This document shows, one piece after another, positions 10,201 through 21,612 of a stretch of DNA of 64,000 nt. The first letter of the stretch is position 1; each line of letters opens with the position of its first letter. Source of the DNA: Lagopus muta (taxonomy: Eukaryota; Chordata; Aves; Galliformes; Phasianidae); the NCBI RefSeq assembly GCF_023343835.1, contig NC_064433.1:69648032-69712031 (forward strand), read 5' to 3'. The notes beneath the pieces were generated by a model that was not told the DNA's origin, did not search any database, and saw nothing but the letters and a program-made list of their open reading frames with translations. The position numbers and the translations under genes are program-made.

Positions 10201-13200
10201 AAATAAGTTTATGTTTTTTCTGTCTGTTCTTATACAGGATCAGTAGATACAATATTTTACAGATTTCTGTTGCTAAAATCATAGAATGGCCTAGGTTGGA
10301 AGTGACTTTTATCATCCAGTTCAACCCCCTTGCCCTAAGCAGGGACATTATTTACAAGGTCACGCTGCTCAAACTCCTTCCCAGGCTTACCCAGAACACT
10401 TGAAATGATAGGACATCCATAACTTCTCTGGCCAACCTGTCCCACTGTCTCACCACTCATCATAAAAAAAATTCTTCCTTATATTCAATCTAAATTTACC
10501 TTCTTTAAGTTTAAAATCATTGCCCATTGTTCTGTCACTACAGACCTTAGTAAAAAGTCTATGTCTTGTTAGCCTCTTTTATATATTGAAAAGTTGCAGT
10601 AAGGTCTTCCAGCAGCCTTTTCTTCTCCAGGCTAAACAAGCATAATTCCCTCAGCCTTTGCTCATAGGAGAGATGCTCCAGCCCTCTTTTAGTGGGCCAT
10701 CATCTGGACTCATTTCAACAGGTGCTTGTGCTGGGGGCCCCAGAGTGAGTTACACAAGACCCCCACCCATTGCTGTGAGCAGAGGAGGTGGGTATAATTG
10801 CCTCACTCAAACTGCTAGCTGCACTTCTTATGAGGCCAGGAGATTTTAGGATGTGAGGGCACATTACCAGCACAAATTCAGTTTTCATCCAGCAATATCC
10901 CCAAGTCCTTCTCAGCAGGGTTGCTCTCAATCAATTCATCTCCTAGTCTGTACTGATGTATGGACTGTCCCAGCTCAAATGTAGAACTCGTACTTAGCCT
11001 TGTTGAACTTGATGCTCATGAGCCTGCTTCTCAAGCCTGTGAAGGTTTCTCTGAATGGCATCCCTTCCCACCGGTGCATTAGCACTGCTGCTCAGCTTGG
11101 AGTATCATCTGCAGACTTGCATGTTTCGCAAACAACAGGGCTGTAATTGAGAGGTATCGCTGAGTCAGAACGCAAAGCCACAAAAATATTTTAGGCCTGT
11201 CCACTCGTCTCAAAACTCTTGATGACCCTCTTTGGTTGGAATGCTTTTTCATGGTATCATTTCTAAAGGTCCCACAGACTGGGCACTCTACATGTTTCAA
11301 AAAGAGTTCAATTGCAAATGACAGCTTCCGTGCTTCCTTCCATTCCTTCCTTCCTCCGCTGTTGGTTTTGATTATCCTGGTGGAATACCTGTCAGACTCA
11401 GACCCCTAGGAAACTGCCAGAAGTCTGGCATCAAAGGAAATTATATTTCATTGTGAATTATATTTGAATGGCTATCATATATGCATTTTTTTTAACTTTT
11501 GACTGGATTACTTAGCATTTTTATTAAATAGATAAGAGCTATTAAGCTCTTCAAAAGCTGTTAGCGACAGCCAATTCTTTTAGTGCTGTGCTTAGAAAAA
11601 TTACTGAAACTGTGAAATAACTACGAAGTTGCTCAAAAAGTAATGCCTCCTATTTTATTATGTTGGTCCATGACATCAGAAGCAAATGTTGGTGGAATGG
11701 CAGTAGAGGTTGAACCTTCCTGGTAATTCTTACACATATTGTTGTCGTGCAACAGGTGGCAGCAGAGGGGCTGTCTGAGAAAATGGTATCTGGCAAGGAT
11801 GTGCAAAGGTGTGTCACTGAATAACTTCATGCAGAAAAAATGGCACCCAGTGACATTCATTGATGCTTACTGAGTGTTGGTGAAGACCAAACAGTGGACA
11901 TTAGCACATGGATGGTCTGTTTCAGCAGTGGTAACGATGGGTCACCTCTGCTGGTACAGATTTTTATGAGCACAGCATGTAGGTTCTTGTTCATTACTGA
12001 CAAAAATGGTGGTGACTCTGTCGGAAATAGTGTTTTATAGCTGAGAATGTGCTGTGTTAAATAGTGTTATTGTGCTCTTTTTATCTGTTGTAGTTTCCAT
12101 GGAAACAAACAAACATTACTTATGGAGCCATCTACATGTCTTAAATTGAGAATTCTTTGTTGTGTATTCTTAATAACGAATTTATTGTATTTTAGTCATA
12201 ATGCTAAATTGGAAGTAAATATGAAGAATTAGTAAAGAATACACTTCATCTGTAAAGCAAGCTTTCATCAAATGAAATTTTTTAGTTCTAGAGGTACTTA
12301 TTCTTTTCACATGCTTATATATAATTTCACATTAATAAGAAAATTAACTCCCAGAAACATTACTCTACAAATAAATATTACTAACATTAGAGTGTTTTGC
12401 AGAATGACCCTTTGTAGATGAAATAGTCATTCCTAACCCTGGAATACATGTATTCCTATTTATTCATTTTGAAAATGTCGTTTTCCATCTTGATTTGTAT
12501 ACTCTTCTAAGAATTATATGTTCGTTGTGCTCATTTTACTCTAGCGAATGAAATGAAGAAAAATGACAAGTTGATGTGTATGTTAGAAGAACGACAGAAA
12601 CGCAACATCAGAAACTTGAACAAGGCTGTCAGTGACTTTCAGAAGAATTTTCAGCAGCCAGAAACGAGACGTGAATTTGATCTGTCTGATCCCCAGGCTC
12701 TAAAGAAGGATAGACCTGCTCGGCTTTCAGACAATGATCCTCGATGCACTGTATCTGGCTTGCAGAAGTTTATGGGTGAAGACTTAAACTACGCTCAGAG
12801 GACAAAATTTCAAAAGGAGCAGTTAAGAGAGTGGTCTCTTCAGCAACAGAGAGATTACAAGAATGCATTAGCTGATAAAAAATTTTTAGGTAACAAGAAA
12901 AGATAAGGGAGGTTTTATCTGTTTTCTCTGTAAGTCAGGTGTTTAGGACATAACTGTGCTATAGCCTGTTATGTAAGGTTCTGACATAGCAGTATTTTGG
13001 TGTATTCAGCTTTTAGAGAAAGAGCAGTTTTTGCTCTACAACTTGTAATGTATTTGATATATAAATGAAGAATTTAATAACTTAATGATTGAATAATTAC
13101 CTAGGCTTCATTTCTGTTTTATACCTTGTATGAAGTATCAGAGTATTCTGAAAAATCATCTGTACTTTGCATGACATATATATATATATAATATATATAT

Positions 13201-13327
13201 ACACACACATATATATATACACTTCAGCAGGCCAAATCATCCAGTCATCCAGTCTTTACTTTTATAGAGCAAACAAAATAATTCTCATTTTTCTTTTTCT
13301 TATCTTGCTATTAAACATGCTTAGTGT

Positions 13328-13373
<46 letters not shown>

Positions 13374-16300
13374 ACTTTGTTTACCTGCTAAGACAAGATT
13401 GATTACAAAATAAACTGATTTCATGAATCATCTGAAATTCCAAGATGGAAAGCTTTGGTGACAGGATTGGGAAATAATTTCCTAAATCAGCTTACTACAT
13501 CTTTAGCCTCCCCTTCCTCCATATTCATATGACACACAATGTCCATGAAAGTTGACTGCATTTCATTTTAATCTAATTCAGATGATCTTCATGACAAGAA
13601 TAGGATTGAACTGGACCAAAAGATAATGGAACAACAACGAATAGAAGAAGAAACCAGACGTGCTGTTTGTGCAGCTGTCAAAGACTTTAACAAAAGCCAG
13701 GTAAATTCATCATGTTGGTTTTTGTTTCTGTTAATGAGTGGGGGAGGAGAGAAAATGAAGGGGAAATCAGATGACCAGTGAGCAAAAGTATAACAAGTAG
13801 TGATGTTTCCACAGATGTTTGATAGCAGCTACCTTTCAGTATTGATTCAGAAGATTTTTTCACTTCTTTGTCATCTGCAAGGATCTGGCTATCCTCTACC
13901 TGGTTACCTTCTGTGAGAATGCTTCCTTCTTGTTCTCAGCTTGTTGTAGCATGCAGCCACTAATCCCATCTCTCTGGGACTTCTAGTCTGTAAAATGTAG
14001 TACAGCAGAAGCCTTCAGCACTTCCTTCTGGTTTTTTTTTTGTTTGTTTTGGTTTTTTTTTTTTTTTTCATTTTTCAGTCATCTGATAATTTTAGCTGGT
14101 TCTGCCAGCTTTTCTTTTCCTTTTTGTGGGAAAATTACCAGTAGCTTTTTCTCTTTATCACTTATTTTAATGCCCCAAGACCATTGTTTTTAGCACATGC
14201 TGTGTATCTGTCTCTAGGTTGTTTTCCAAGCAAGCTTTGGAACTCACTGAAACATAACATGAACTTTTCTTTATCATTGGTAACCAGACCAATTTCTTCA
14301 CTGTGATGATGGTCAAGTTCTGGAACAGGATTCCTAGAGAGATGGTTGATGCCCCAAGGCAAGTGTTCAAGGGGCATTCAGACAATGCCAGAAATCATAG
14401 AATCGCAGAATTGTAGGGGTTGGAAGGGACCTCCAGAGATCATCGAGTCCAACCCCCCAATAACATACTGTAACTTTTGGTTAGCTGTGAAGAGGCAGTT
14501 AAACTTAATGGTCTTCCATTCCATTCACTTCCATTCCACCTGTCTTTGTACTGCAATCTATCATGCTCCAATTCTTCATCTTACTGTACAGATTTTCTTA
14601 CTAAGTTAATCCTGTATATCTTCTATGTGCAGCTTAAAGGGCTGGATGGACACCATTTGTTTTGTTAAACAATATTTGATCCGAATTACCTTTTTATAGT
14701 CACAGCAAAATAAGTCACAACAAAATAAGGTGTGTGCCTTACTTACATTACCTAATAAGGTAGGTATTTTGATTAAAGTGTGATAGTATGTATGCACATG
14801 TTTGAATAAGTGTTGCCTGAGTCCTTCAAACTACATTGAGCATATGTGTATTCATATATATATGTGTGTGTATGTATGTTTATATGTATACAGCTAGACA
14901 AGATAATTGAAAAGGATTTTATTGATTGAAGTCTAATAGTCTAAAATAGTCTAAAGACTATTTTACATCAGTACCTGCAAAAGTACCCCAAATGGTACAT
15001 CTACGTGCACTTTAGTTAACAACAATATCCAAAATAATTGTTGTCGTACAAATTTGTTCCATGTATAAGTTCCTGAATTTGTGATGGAGCTTGGGAAATG
15101 GGGTGGAGTAGAGGGGAAGTTTGTGCCCGGTGTAATTTTTTTGTTTGTTTTTAATATTTGGCCTTGTACATTCTACTTTACTTGTGCTCATATTAAATAC
15201 ATATAACATTTATTTGTTTGTTTTCTCACAAAAGGGCATAATAATAGAGAAAGAAGCAACAATCTCAGTGTAGTTCGTTTTTACTATATTGTACAGGTAG
15301 CAGTTGTGTCTAAGAGAAAAAGGCTGTGCCTTTTAGAGGGATTTTCTATACATCTTTTTTCCTAAGAGAAAACCGGGGCACTCAGCCAGAGAATGAATTT
15401 TAGAAAAGGAATTTTTATATCTGACTTCAAATATATCAGTCCAGAGTGCCCAGCAAATTCAAGACTTTGAGTAGCTAGTTTGAAGCCTTTTTTCACCTGA
15501 AATAAAATATTTGTGTAAACATAGAAGCATGGTAACTCTGTTTTTAAGCATTCTTTGAAGAGTGCTGTGCAAATATCTTTTGTCACTCATATCCTATTCT
15601 TGGGATATACATCTTTCCCAAGCTCATAAGACTATGGATGGATCACTCTGGTCATTTGTGAGCTTCATGGCTTGTGGTAAGGACTTCAGAATACATGGTG
15701 CATTCTTTTAGTCCTGTGTTGGGAGCAGTTTAGTTCCATGTACACTCGGAGCTTGGTGATACTCTAAGCGTGTGAAGTCCTGACCTTGCAGTGCTTCCAT
15801 GTACATTTATTTTGTTTTTTTGGCTTGAGTCAGTGGAATGGAAGTATATAATATGAACGATGGAGCACAAATTAAAATAAATGAAGTAGCATATATTTGT
15901 GCATCTGTTTGCTTGTTTTTTGTTTTCGTGCTACACCAATAAATTTTGTTTTGTTGGCCAACTGTCTTGACGGAAAATACATCAGATTTTACCCAGTCTC
16001 TATTTCACAGTGTCATTAATCATTTTACAGTGCTGCATAGCTATGCACAGGGTTCAGAGTTTTGTCCAGTAAGATTCCCAGGCAGCTCAGAAAACTTTAG
16101 GCTCTCTCTGTGAGGTTAAAATAACAAGGTGTAAGTGCCTATTTTGGATCTGTTGCTAAATCACAGCGAAACTGCCTTAATAAAGCGATGTCAATAAAAA
16201 TTGCACTGTTTAAACTTCAGTAATTCTTCATCATTGTTCAGGAATTATTTATGTGAAATCCATCCAAAATGACTTTCTGTTAAGTGTGCTTTATTTTGGA

Positions 16301-19300
16301 GCATTTCCAGAGTTAAAAATAATTGCTGTATTTGTAGTATTAATAAGCTAAAAGTATATACCAAGATATTCTGGTTTGGTGTCCCAGAAGTATCGAAATG
16401 TTGAAAATCTTTGTGGTTTTTGCTTTGTCTTTTTGTTGGCATTTGTAATCTCGTATGAATCATCTAATGACAACAACATGGTATTTTCTGCATAATCTTA
16501 TTTAATTGGAAGCTTGGCTAATTTATCATGAAAAAAAAGAATTCATCTTTTCTTAGATTGCACATCTAATACTTTTGTTATTTTTTCTTCTGTCCAGTCT
16601 TTAATGGATCATTGTCTATGTTTGCCCATAGCAAATAAAAAACCCTTTGACATTCTCCAGGCCTGATGCTTGGGAGAGTTCCTGTCATACAAAAACAAAG
16701 TCCATAAATGCAAGTGTAGAGATAAACCCAGGTTAGCAGTCTTCTCTGGTGGGATGGATCATCATGCTTGCTGAGTGGAGAATTCTTCTCTGTAACTCTT
16801 GCAAAGGACCTGCATTTGGGTGTAGATAGGCCTGTCATTCTCAGTTGTTGATCTCTTCTAGTTACTCTGCCTTAGAGTTTTCAACTTTTCACTTTCAAAG
16901 CCAGTAATTTTCAGCAGACAATGAGAGAATCTTGGAAAAACTGGAAAAATTGGTATCCATTGGCCTGTTGCAGTCATGATATATGTGCAAAACTGTATAT
17001 GCAAGAGGCAGGTCTGACAGCCCATGCTCTTTGCCCTAGCGGGGATGAGATATGACAAAATTAAAACAATGCTATTATGCTTATATAATTAATGCATGCC
17101 ATTGGATTTTCAGTGTTTTTGACCAGTAGGGCCATGATCATAATATTCACATGTGAATTGTATGGAATTTGAGAATAAATCTATATGTAGGTGCTAATTT
17201 TTTTGCATCCCTTAAGTTAATATTTTCAATCAGAAAAGCTATTAGTTCTCTACTTTTGTTGACTTCAGGCTGCTGAACTAGCTGAAAGAAAGAGGCTGGA
17301 TAAATGTCAAAAAATGAAAGATGATATGGATGAGATTTCCAGCCAGCTTCAAGGAAACTTACTTTCTGAAAATCCTGATCAAGCTATCAGTTCCTTTGGT
17401 ACACATCGTGTGATCACAGATCGGTGGAAGGGAATGAATCAGGATCAGCTGATGGCAATCCGCTCCTTTCAACAGCAACAAGTTCTGGAGAAGCTGGTAT
17501 TTAAGCTTATGTGCATATTCTGTACTCTTGGTTGTAATAGTACTATAAACAATATAGTCTGAAGAACCTATTTTTAAGTTGGCACTGCATATCCAGTTTT
17601 GAGACTTTTTCTGTTGTTCAGAGCTTCACCAAACGTTAATCATTGAAACTTAACACAGTGTCTCTGAAGCACTTGGGAGGCTTGCCAGAGAGGAGCAAGA
17701 GCAAGCTGGAGCCTTCCTTGGGGTTGGGCTGAAAGGTAGGTTGCTGTGAAGATCAAGGCCAGGGGGCCTTGAGAATCCTGGGGCATGGTCCGTGGTCACC
17801 CAGCTGGGGATCAAGGCCCTACACAGCCCAAAGGCCAGGCTTCATGATGCTCAGTTTAGGACTTGAAACAGCAAGAACTGCCAGCAGGAGATGAGCAGGA
17901 ATAGAAGTGGTCTTCTCCATAGGGGAAGAGGAGCCAGGAACTGACAGTCACAGCAGGACAGACAATCTGAAACGACCCTCATGGACACATGAAACCTGAG
18001 CAAGACAAAGAGAGCCTATCCAGTGATACTACTCATGTATATTTCACAGTCTTTGAAATTCCTGAATTTCCTTTTTACTTTCCTGCACATTTATGACTCA
18101 TGCTCTGAGATGGGATTGCAATAGAAAGACTAAATATTGCCAGTAATTGATGCTCTACAGGTGGATGGATGGAGGCAGTCTAAATGAAGAAATGTATACC
18201 TCCTTTGCAGTCAGAAGTGTGTTGGCATAGGTATTACTATATAGGAAGCTACTTAATTCATTTAGTGCAGGAGCTGAATGTGAAAGCGAGGTTTTTGCTG
18301 GTTTGTTCTTAATTCAGTTCACGGTGATATCAGATAAGAAATGCAGTAGAAGTGGTAGTATCACAGAGATGATAAAGAAATTATTTGGGTCTGGGAACTT
18401 AAATATATATATATATATATATATTGTAATCTTGCCAATCTATGTGTTTTGGAAAGAGCTAGGATGTAGAAAAGAAATAATAGTCTAATGACAGCATTTC
18501 TGCCAATCAGCAGGCCTACATTTCTTACCTTCTTTTGCAAAAGTAGGAGTCTCTTCTAGGGAGTGCTCCTTAGAAAAGAGTAGCTTCCTGATCTAAACTA
18601 TTTTAGTACTGTCTACTGCGTGTGCTCCTACCTTGTTCAGAAGTGTGTACTTTTTCTCCATATTTCGAGTGCTACCCCTAGTGTTCAGTAAAGGATGGCA
18701 AGTTTGTTGTTTGGATGAATTTACCAATAAGACTCTGTATAGGATTTTTGTCTCTGAGTAAAGAAAAAATGAAGTTTTTTTTTTCCCCTCTTGTAGAGAT
18801 TAAAAGAGGAGGAGCGCCAAAGAGATGCTGAATGGGACAGGCAAAGCATGCAGGCTGCAAGAGCACAGTTAATTTTAGAGCGGCATCAAGCACGACAGAA
18901 TCGGGAATGCCGCCAAGCTCTAGATAGCATAAATGCACAACTATCCCAGGAGCAGAAATCAAAGTAAGTGATAAGAGAGATTTCTTTTCAGAAAAACTCT
19001 TTGCCATTAGTGCAATTGCTTGGCTTTCAAAGAACTTCTCTGCTTATCTTAAGTTTGTTTCTTTTCTAACGAATTTATTGTAAAATTATACTTTTTTTAA
19101 AATATTAGCATTTTAGATTAAGAATGCTTTTCATTACCATTGGAAACACCTTGAAAGACTAGATTGTGATGTTTACTGATCCACATATATGGAATAGTAG
19201 CTGAAATTCTTAGCAGTGTTCCACTGACAACAGACTGCTAAGTTTATATAGATAACAAAAGAGCAAATAAATACAGTTAGACAGCCAATCATATTAGTGG

Positions 19301-20009
19301 GTATGAAACAGTATGTGTTTCTTTCATTTACCTTCCTTTTTTGAAGTAAATAACAGGATAGGTGTCCACCCACTTCATTAAAAGTTTCCAGTTTCTGATA
19401 GCTCTAAGTGAAGTTGATCGCACAAACAGAGCTTTGACATTATGTCAAAACTAGCTGATTTTGTAGCTAACCGCTGACAGATCATGGTGTATAGGTGGTG
19501 TTTCTGATGTGCTGAGAAAGAGGGAAGATGACAGGGAAAAAAGTCAAGCTGACTGATTCAATGTTCTAATCCTCCAATCTGACTTTTTTTTCCTTCTCAT
19601 CATATATCCATCTATACATCTTGCAAAAGAATTCCTAATATTTGGTGCTTTCTTATTATGCAAGCAAAGATTCTGAACTGTGATAATTTAGTTTTTCATT
19701 GTGAGGATCTGGAAGGTTACTTTAGGATGAAAAATACAATTTGCGGTATCGAGACATGATATTCATGTTGCAAGAACAGTTACATTTAATTCCATTCGCA
19801 ATAATTCTGAATTTTATGAGCATTATGAATTTATGCATTACATCTTTCTTAGGTTTCTCAAGTAAGTTCTGTGTACTGAGAAAACAGTCACTAACTGCAT
19901 TTTTTTTGTTTGTTTATTTGTTGCTAGGAACATTTATCTTAAAGAAGAAGAATATTCAAATTGTCCAACAAGTCAGTATTTTGCACAATTCAATACAACC
20001 AGTCGATGA
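7113..20009 (+). CDS. RIBC2: RIBC2, RIB43A-domain ciliary microtubule inner protein (complete, 7 exons)
   Basis: RIBC2 belongs to the RIB43A family of filamentous coiled-coil proteins that line the inside of doublet microtubules in motile cilia and sperm flagella. Seven exons (7113-7229, 9450-9531, 12545-12889, 13582-13700, 17269-17496, 18797-18963, 19928-20009) join in frame to 379 residues plus stop, close to the roughly 380 I recall for human RIBC2. Recognised blocks are [13 protein letters not shown] (residues 30-41), RREFDLSDP and LQKFMGEDL in exon 3, [16 protein letters not shown] in exon 5, [13 protein letters not shown] in exon 6 and the C-terminal [11 protein letters not shown]. The protein is rich in Glu, Arg, Lys and Gln and is predicted to be helical. 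It is divergent from SMC1B and upstream of FBLN1. RIBC1, the paralogue, is less likely given the neighbours. Confidence 0.95.
7230..9449 (+). other. RIBC2 intron 1
   Basis: 2.2-kb intron, CpG-rich at its start and AT-rich later. It holds a CR1 3' fragment at 9190-9308 and nothing else I recognise. Confidence 0.75.
9190..9308 (+). mobile_element. CR1 LINE 3' fragment
   Basis: GTCCCTGGAGGTGCTTGAGG through GAGGTCTTTTCCAACCTTAG to the terminal GTGATTCTA. This is the 3' UTR of a CR1 element in plus orientation, 5'-truncated. Confidence 0.8.
9450..9531 (+). CDS. RIBC2: RIBC2 coding exon 2
   Basis: Acceptor TTTTAATAG|GTTGAT; encodes [20 protein letters not shown] and KARNEEL, ending phase 1 at donor G|GTATAT. 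Continues the RIB43A start motif TIG-VD. Confidence 0.9.
9620..9806 (+). mobile_element. hAT-like transposon terminal fragment
   Basis: The right edge is GTGCAGCCCAGC...GGTTGGACACC, the reverse complement of the 4300 terminus. Further in, the reverse strand shares AAGTAACAAAAC and a CAAAACTAGTAGGCT-like segment with 4400-4480. It is probably a second, opposite-orientation relic of the same family. Confidence 0.45.
10277..11118 (-). mobile_element. CR1 LINE, 3' part, minus orientation
   Basis: Begins AATCATAGAATGGCCTAGGT (reverse of a CR1 3' end) and runs through the expected segments: CCAACCTGTCCCACTGTCTC, TTCTTCTCCAGGCTAAACAA, GGGGGCCCCAGAG, AATATCCCCAAGTCCTTCTC, CAGCTTGGAGTATCATCTGC. It is diverged with many indels; reverse transcriptase C-terminal coding is destroyed. 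Confidence 0.9.
11629..12130 (-). mobile_element. Galluhop-like mariner, internally deleted derivative
   Basis: The ends are near inverted repeats: GTTGCTCAAAAAGTAATGCC on the left and, on the reverse strand from the right, GGCTCCATAAGTAATG. Inside the right end, the reverse strand reads TTTCCATGGAAACTACAACA, as in the other copies at 20564 and 43858. At about 500 bp it is shorter than an autonomous mariner and has no intact transposase. Confidence 0.75.
12545..12889 (+). CDS. RIBC2: RIBC2 coding exon 3
   Basis: Acceptor ACTCTAG|CGAATG; the largest exon (345 nt), with [40 protein letters not shown] and [16 protein letters not shown]. These are the most conserved RIB43A segments. Donor TTAG|GTAACA, phase 1. 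Confidence 0.95.
13173..13222. repeat. (AT)n/(AC)n microsatellite
   Basis: Alternating AT with an internal ACACACAC block. A 68-codon open frame across it is an artefact of the repeat. Confidence 0.9.
13329..13372. repeat. (ATT)n trinucleotide microsatellite
   Basis: About 14 uninterrupted ATT units in RIBC2 intron 3, likely polymorphic. Confidence 0.95.
13582..13700 (+). CDS. RIBC2: RIBC2 coding exon 4
   Basis: Acceptor AATTCAG|ATGATC; encodes [20 protein letters not shown] and [20 protein letters not shown], donor CAG|GTAAAT, phase 0. Helical, charged. Confidence 0.92.
14290..14520 (+). mobile_element. CR1 LINE 3' fragment, interrupted by a second CR1
   Basis: TTCTTCACTGTGATGATGGT to GGGCATTCAGACAATGCC encodes a CR1 reverse-transcriptase tail ([20 protein letters not shown]). 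After an insertion at 14391-14457 it resumes AATAACATACTGTAACTTTT, the expected CR1 3' UTR continuation. Confidence 0.75.
14391..14457 (-). mobile_element. Short CR1 3' end nested in another CR1
   Basis: ATCATAGAATCGCAGAATTG then GGTTGGAAGGGACCTCCAGA and TCCAACCCCCC: the reverse complement of a CR1 3' terminus, about 65 bp, lying inside the plus-strand CR1. Confidence 0.85.
17269..17496 (+). CDS. RIBC2: RIBC2 coding exon 5
   Basis: Acceptor GACTTCAG|GCTGCT; 76 codons including [18 protein letters not shown] and [20 protein letters not shown], donor CTG|GTATTT, phase 0. SENPDxAxSSFGxHRVxxDRWKGM is a family hallmark. Confidence 0.94.
17497..18796 (+). other. RIBC2 intron 5
   Basis: 1.3-kb intron. 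17650-18000 is a GC-richer, moderately repetitive-looking stretch that I cannot classify. An (AT)n run lies at 18402-18424. Confidence 0.65.
18402..18424. repeat. (AT)n microsatellite
   Basis: About 11 uninterrupted AT units in RIBC2 intron 5. Confidence 0.9.
18797..18963 (+). CDS. RIBC2: RIBC2 coding exon 6
   Basis: Acceptor CTTGTAG|AGATTA; encodes [20 protein letters not shown] and on to [10 protein letters not shown], donor AA|GTAAGT, phase 2. Confidence 0.94.
18964..19927 (+). other. RIBC2 intron 6
   Basis: 0.96-kb AT-rich intron. No repeat or gene recognised. Confidence 0.75.
19928..20009 (+). CDS. RIBC2: RIBC2 coding exon 7 (terminal)
   Basis: Acceptor TTGCTAG|GAACAT; with the AA of exon 6 it reads [17 protein letters not shown], then [10 protein letters not shown] and TGA. 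The YFAQFN-TSR end is typical of RIBC2. A variant poly(A) signal ATTAAA follows at 20035. Confidence 0.93.
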
Positions 20010-20034
20010 CATTCCAGATGCATCAACGCAGAAA

Positions 20035-20040
20035 ATTAAA
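20035..20040 (+). terminator. Possible RIBC2 poly(A) signal ATTAAA
   Basis: ATTAAA lies 25 bases after the RIBC2 stop and is followed by T-rich sequence. No AATAAA occurs in the next 1.5 kb, so this is the nearest candidate. Cleavage at this site is inferred. Confidence 0.3.
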
Positions 20041-20563
20041 GCAGTTTTTAATTGAGCTGTCCCATTTTTTAATGCTGATTCCTACTGTTATTTTTATGTT
20101 TAAATTGTGCTGTCCGAACAGTACACTTGAAATAGAGGACTGTCTGTTAGGTTCTATCTGTGCTGAGAGAAACATTTTAATCATTTTTGAATTGTTTCTA
20201 AAATTGCTAGTTGATTTTGTAGTTAGATTGTTTGACAGTTGTGTCTCAGGCTTAACTGTAATACTGGTGTTATACAAGTCATTAGAAATTAATTTCTAGA
20301 ATGTGGTCACAGTTTAAAATAGAACGCTACTTGTTGCAGCTTGGTCAGAGAGAATGATACCTAAGTAGATCACATGCAGCACAAGTAGTAATCTCTTACT
20401 TAGCAGGCTTATGGGAAGAAAGAAAAGTAACGTAGACAGAAAGTTGTGAGTTTTTTGTTTGTTTGGCTGATTTGATTGTTTTTAAATGGGGGAAAAAAAA
20501 AAAAAGTAGACAAAGATGATTATCCTATTTATCCTGAATTGTAGAAAGAATAATAGATTACGT
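20041..20563. other. Intergenic, no features seen
   Basis: AT-rich sequence after RIBC2 exon 7; may include the 3' UTR. Nothing else recognised. Confidence 0.6.
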
Positions 20564-21612
20564 AGGTTGCTCTGAAAGTGACAACTCCTGTTTATTTCCA
20601 TGAGAAGTAAAACAGATGCAAACAGCACAATAACACTCCTTTGAGAGAGCACATTCTCAGCTGCAAAACACTATTTTTCAACATAGCCACCACCATTAGC
20701 TGTGCATTTTCATTAGTGATGAACAAGAGCACCAACAGAGGTGACCCACTGTTTCACAGCTGCTATGATGGCATCATTGCTAGGAAAATGTTGTCCATGC
20801 AGTTCATCTTTCACTGGCCCAAACAGATGGAAGTCAGAAGGCAACAAATCTATAGGCTATTTGGTAGGTGTGGAAGGATAGTCCAGCGAAGATTGGCAGT
20901 GTGCTCCACAGTCTTCAAACTGGTGTGGGGCCTGGTGTTACCGCGTTGCAAGAGAAAGATTGTCTTCTCCGGCCTGATTCTGGAAGTAAAAGCCTTTAGC
21001 TTGGGCAGTGTCGTGATGTAGCAGTCAAAGGTGATGATTTGTCCAGTTTCTAGGAAATCCAGGAGAATCATTCCTTTCCTATCCCAGCAGACCATGCACA
21101 TCACTTTACCCATTGAGAACTGCATCTTAGACTTTTCCTTATGTGTGGAATTAACATGTATACCACCCCCTGGTTTGCCGTTTTGGCTCTGGCTTGTAGT
21201 GGTGATGCTACATCTCGTCACCAGTAATGATATTTGCAGTTTGCGTGGATGAGCTGATTGAGGCACTCTTCATTTCAAGGTGTGACAGCTGAGCATGGCC
21301 ATCTAGAATGTGGCCTGTCTTTCATGCTGCTGTTGCCACTGCCAAAATGCACCACCCACACCTGCACTGTGCTCACAATTTCTGCATGGAGGAATTCAAT
21401 GACAGGCCTTTGTTTCATATGCACTTTCATGTTGGAGGTTAATTTGTCAGATAGCCCCTCTGCTGCCATCTGTTGCACAGCAACAAAATGTAATGGAATG
21501 TTGGTGGGAAGGTTCTTTACTGCCTTTATTGCCAAACCATCACCGTTTGCTTTGGATGTAATGGGCCAGTGTAAATAAAACAAGAAGTGTAACTTTTGGA
21601 GCAGCCCTTGTA
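20564..21612 (-). mobile_element. Galluhop-like mariner, near full length but dead
   Basis: About 1.05 kb bounded by inverted ends: GGTTGCTCTGAAAGTGACAA on the left and, from the right on the other strand, GGGCTGCTCCAAAAGTTACA. The minus strand encodes broken mariner transposase: MKVHMKQRPVIEFLHAE with helix-turn-helix remains (21275-21646), then KVMCMVCWDRKGMILLDFLE and TRPHTSLKTVEHTANLRWTI (20850-21266). These are the catalytic-core regions of D,D34D transposases. The segment between the N-terminal part and the catalytic core is largely lost and frames are shifted, so it cannot make an enzyme. Confidence 0.88.

Larger units (their letters stand above)
9532..12544 (+). other. RIBC2 intron 2
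   Basis: 3.0-kb intron holding the hAT fragment, a long minus-strand CR1 (10277-11118) and a mariner derivative (11629-12130). 11120-11628 is unassigned. Confidence 0.75.
12890..13581 (+). other. RIBC2 intron 3
   Basis: 0.7-kb AT-rich intron with two microsatellites (13173-13222 and 13329-13372). Confidence 0.75.
13701..17268 (+). other. RIBC2 intron 4
   Basis: 3.6-kb intron with a nested CR1 pair (14290-14520) and poly-T near 14030-14070. The remaining 14521-17268 holds nothing I recognise. Confidence 0.7.

Noticed and set aside
12883..12906. RIBC2 exon 3 read-through ending at the in-frame stop
   Set aside because: The donor TTAG|GTAACA and in-phase exon 4 with conserved sequence show splicing; the stop is intronic.
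13167..13373. 68-codon open frame rich in Tyr and Ile
   Set aside because: Translation of AT and ATT microsatellites in RIBC2 intron 3.
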